NCBI RefSeq assembly: GCF_900635955.1
Contig: NZ_LR134201.1
Span: forward strand, 620,001 to 684,000
Source of the DNA: Cedecea lapagei
GTDB taxonomy: Bacteria; Pseudomonadota; Gammaproteobacteria; Enterobacterales; Enterobacteriaceae
Direction of reading: 5' to 3'
DNA: 64,000 nt
Shown: positions 62,701 through 64,000 of the stretch, in pieces
How the letters are laid out: each line of letters opens with the position of its first letter
Position numbering within the stretch: position 1 is the stretch's first letter
Made by a program: the position numbers and the translations under genes
The notes under the pieces: generated by a model
Told to the model about the DNA's origin: nothing
Databases searched by the model: none
What the model saw: the letters and a program-made list of their open reading frames with translations, nothing else

Positions 62701-63290
62701 GGGGGCCCGTGGTTAGCCGCTGGCTGGAAGAGGTGCTTGCTGCGCCCCTTAATGAAACCGGGGTTGCCCTGAACCTGCTGTTACCGAAGGAAAAGCAGGT
62801 TGAGCTGGAGTTTTACCTGCCTATTGAAAGTGAGCTGCAGGCACCGGCGCTGGACGGGTTGATTCGCCGTTACGATCCGCTCTCTGCCGGTTGTCCGGCT
62901 CTGGATTTCCGTCAGGTGAAGGGAATGCTTAAGGGGTTTATCGACCTGGTTTTCCGCTGGGAAGGACGTTATTACCTGCTGGACTATAAGTCCAACTGGC
63001 TGGGAGAAGACGGCAGCGCCTATACCCGGCAAGCCATGGCTCAGGCTATGCAGTCCCACCGCTATGATCTGCAGTATCAACTCTATACCCTGGCGCTGCA
63101 CCGCTACCTGGGGCATCGAATGGCCGGATATGACTACCAGCGGCACTTTGGTGGGGTCATCTATCTGTTCCTGCGCGGCGTAGAGCAGGGGAAACCTGAG
63201 CAGGGCATTTTTTCCACGCGACCAGACATCAGGCTTATTGAGGCGATGGACGCGCTCTTTGCCGGAGCAGCAGAGGAGATAAACCTGTGA
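59745..63290 (+). CDS. recB: Exodeoxyribonuclease V beta subunit
   Basis: A 1181-residue SF1 helicase-nuclease. Walker A is EASAGTGKT (residues 23-31). DEFQDT (motif II) follows, then the helicase motif NWRSAPEMI. The C-terminal nuclease domain has LKGFIDLVFRW and the catalytic DYKSN. RecB tracks 3' to 5', loads RecA and cuts DNA. The ATG at 59745 overlaps the ptrA stop by one base. recD starts with GTG in a four-base overlap with its stop. Confidence 0.97.
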   Translation: MTDVTAQPLDPLSLPLFGERLIEASAGTGKTFTIAALYLRLLLGLGEENAFPRPLGVEELLVVTFTEAATEELRGRIRANIHELRIACIRNRSKNPLIQKLLAQIVDKQLAARTLLLAEQQMDEAAIFTIHGFCQRMLSLNAFESGMLFEQQLLEDESVLRRHACADFWRRHCYPLPKPVAQAMSEEWSGPEALLRDINSWLQGEQPQLKQPPADDETLLARHEKIIAAIDGVKAQWREAAGELASLIGDSGVDKRSYSSKHLPNWLEIVGQWAQLETTSYQLPDALAKFAQSTLEEKTKKGEVPRHSLFTAIDALLAEPLTLRDLVIARAMAEIRYIVQQEKRRRGELGFDDMLSRLDEALHQPGGDALAAAIRGRFPVAMIDEFQDTDPQQYRIFRRLYIKQQETALLLIGDPKQAIYAFRGADIFTYMKARHEVSAHYTLDTNWRSAPEMINGVNTLFQQVDNPFLFRQIPFLPVKSAARNSGLRFTVKGKSQAAMKLWLQPGDGTGVSDYQQAMATQCARQIRDWLTAGQRGEALLWKGDESRPLRASDMTILVRSRGEAAIVRDALGALNIPSVYLSNRDSVFATVEARELLWVLQAVLTPEIETAMRSAIATSMLGLDASAIESLNKDELAWDNLVEEFFGYREQWLKRGVMPMLRALIGARKIAENLLATPGGERRLTDILHISELLQEASAEMESEHALVRWLSQRIAEPDSNASSQQLRLESDKHLVQVVTIHKSKGLEYPLVWLPFVANYRPQSSGLYHDRTTFTSLLDLSNDAESLGLAEEERLAEDLRLLYVALTRSIWHCSLGVAPLFRGSRAKKGSSDLHLSALGYLLQKGEALDAEGLRQAMDSLKSEAIDVEILPAGEDSPWQPAASALPELAARQLKRRIADNWRVTSYSGLQQHGSSRVLDLVPRLDVDAVGEAPEQSEPSLTPHTFPRGASPGTFLHSLFEEVDFTQPVDQEKTESQLLTNGFGSEWGPVVSRWLEEVLAAPLNETGVALNLLLPKEKQVELEFYLPIESELQAPALDGLIRRYDPLSAGCPALDFRQVKGMLKGFIDLVFRWEGRYYLLDYKSNWLGEDGSAYTRQAMAQAMQSHRYDLQYQLYTLALHRYLGHRMAGYDYQRHFGGVIYLFLRGVEQGKPEQGIFSTRPDIRLIEAMDALFAGAAEEINL

Positions 63291-64000
63291 GCATGTCGCA
63301 GCTACTTAACCAGGCGGTCACGCTGAAGGCACTCAGGCCTCTGGATTCACAGTTTGCCATGATGGTGGCTAACGACGATCGGCCCGCCGTGATGCTGGCC
63401 GCCGCGCTACTTAGCCATGAGTCGGGCGAGGGGCATGTGTGTCTCCCCTTAGAGCGCATAAAACCTGCATACGTTTTTGCCGGCAAACACCCGGAGCTGG
63501 TGGCTCAGCTTTTTGCTGAAGCAGAGCCCGTGCAGGGCTGGGAAAGCGAATTGCTGGCGTCTCATTCGGTGAGTTCGAACGATGAGGCCACGCCGTTAAA
63601 GCTGATCGACAATCGCTTGTACCTCAACCGCATGTGGAGTAATGAGCTGCGGGTAGCCGCCTTTTTTGGCGAGCATAATCAGCCCGTCGCGGTAGATGAA
63701 ACTCGACTTCGGCAAACCCTCGATGCGCTATTCGGCACCAGCCAGCAGACCGACTGGCAGAAGGTGGCCGCGGCGGTCGCGCTGACGCGCCGTATCTCCG
63801 TGATTTCCGGCGGGCCGGGAACCGGCAAAACCACTACGGTGGCAAAGCTGCTCGCCGCGCTGGTAGAGCTTTCTGACGGCCAGCCTCTGCGTATTCAGCT
63901 CGCAGCCCCAACAGGTAAGGCGGCTGCCCGTTTGACGGAGTCGCTGGGGAGCGCGCTGCGTCAGCTGCCCCTGAGCGATGAGCAGAAAAAGCGCCTGCCG
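63287..64000 (+). CDS. recD: Exodeoxyribonuclease V alpha subunit, N-terminal part
   Basis: The gene runs off the window; 238 codons are visible. GTG at 63287, with AGGAG eight bases ahead, gives a GTGA overlap with recB; an in-frame ATG at 63293 is the alternative. Residues 175-184 are Walker A (GGPGTGKTTT), followed by APTGKAAARLTE. RecD is the 5' to 3' SF1B helicase of RecBCD. The visible N-terminal domain (residues 1-150) shows the expected RecD interface sequence. Confidence 0.96.
   Translation, partial: MSMSQLLNQAVTLKALRPLDSQFAMMVANDDRPAVMLAAALLSHESGEGHVCLPLERIKPAYVFAGKHPELVAQLFAEAEPVQGWESELLASHSVSSNDEATPLKLIDNRLYLNRMWSNELRVAAFFGEHNQPVAVDETRLRQTLDALFGTSQQTDWQKVAAAVALTRRISVISGGPGTGKTTTVAKLLAALVELSDGQPLRIQLAAPTGKAAARLTESLGSALRQLPLSDEQKKRLP

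Overview
This window is chromosomal DNA of an enterobacterium (Enterobacteriaceae). The right-hand half keeps the gene order known from Escherichia coli around 63-65 min: ygeA, lysR/lysA, galR, omrB/omrA, aas-lplT, tas, ygdR, mutH, rppH-ptsP, lgt-thyA, ppdA-ppdB-ygdB-ppdC, recC-ptrA-recB-recD. The left end keeps recJ-prfB-lysS and ygeR-glyU. The genus cannot be fixed from the sequence alone. Several insertions (OlsF-like acyltransferase, QueH, chemoreceptors, extra LacI regulator, FepE) separate it from E. coli K-12.

Region by region: 1-3.5 kb holds the end of recJ, prfB with its programmed frameshift, and lysS. 3.5-7.1 kb is a leftward four-gene catabolic operon (MFS transporter, RraA-like protein, carbon-nitrogen hydrolase, GntR/FCD regulator) with a perfect 18-bp palindrome upstream. 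7.3-8.2 kb holds ygeR and tRNA-Gly(CCC). 8.15-12.17 kb is a 4-kb integrative element in glyU, bounded by a 53-bp perfect direct repeat, with a decayed tyrosine integrase and three low-GC cargo genes, one of them broken. 12.2-18.7 kb carries a GNAT acetyltransferase, queH, an OlsF-like bifunctional acyltransferase, a POT-family peptide transporter and a ClC protein. 18.7-24.4 kb is an efflux block: a DHA2 transporter facing a LysR regulator, then HxlR-emrA-emrB. 24.6-27.6 kb has two chemoreceptors, the first without a periplasmic domain. 27.7-31.2 kb is an SDR-TetR-SDR-NAD(P)-binding cluster with a clear promoter and operator, followed by an aldehyde dehydrogenase remnant. 31.8-40.2 kb holds fepE, ygeA, an MFS exporter, lysR/lysA, an extra LacI regulator, galR and the two OmpR-regulon sRNAs. 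40.2-64 kb is conserved core, with a DARS2-like cluster of DnaA boxes between mutH and rppH. recD runs off the right edge.

How the genes work together: recJ, mutH and recBCD serve DNA repair. aas and lplT recycle lysophospholipids. lgt matures lipoproteins such as YgeR and YgdR. ppdA-ppdB-ygdB-ppdC encode minor prepilin-like proteins lying in the transcriptional path of recC. The accessory parts are mostly transporter-plus-regulator pairs in which a dyad symmetry can be seen at the expected operator position. No complete novel system can be demonstrated. The least explained parts are the glyU island cargo and the RraA/nitrilase operon.
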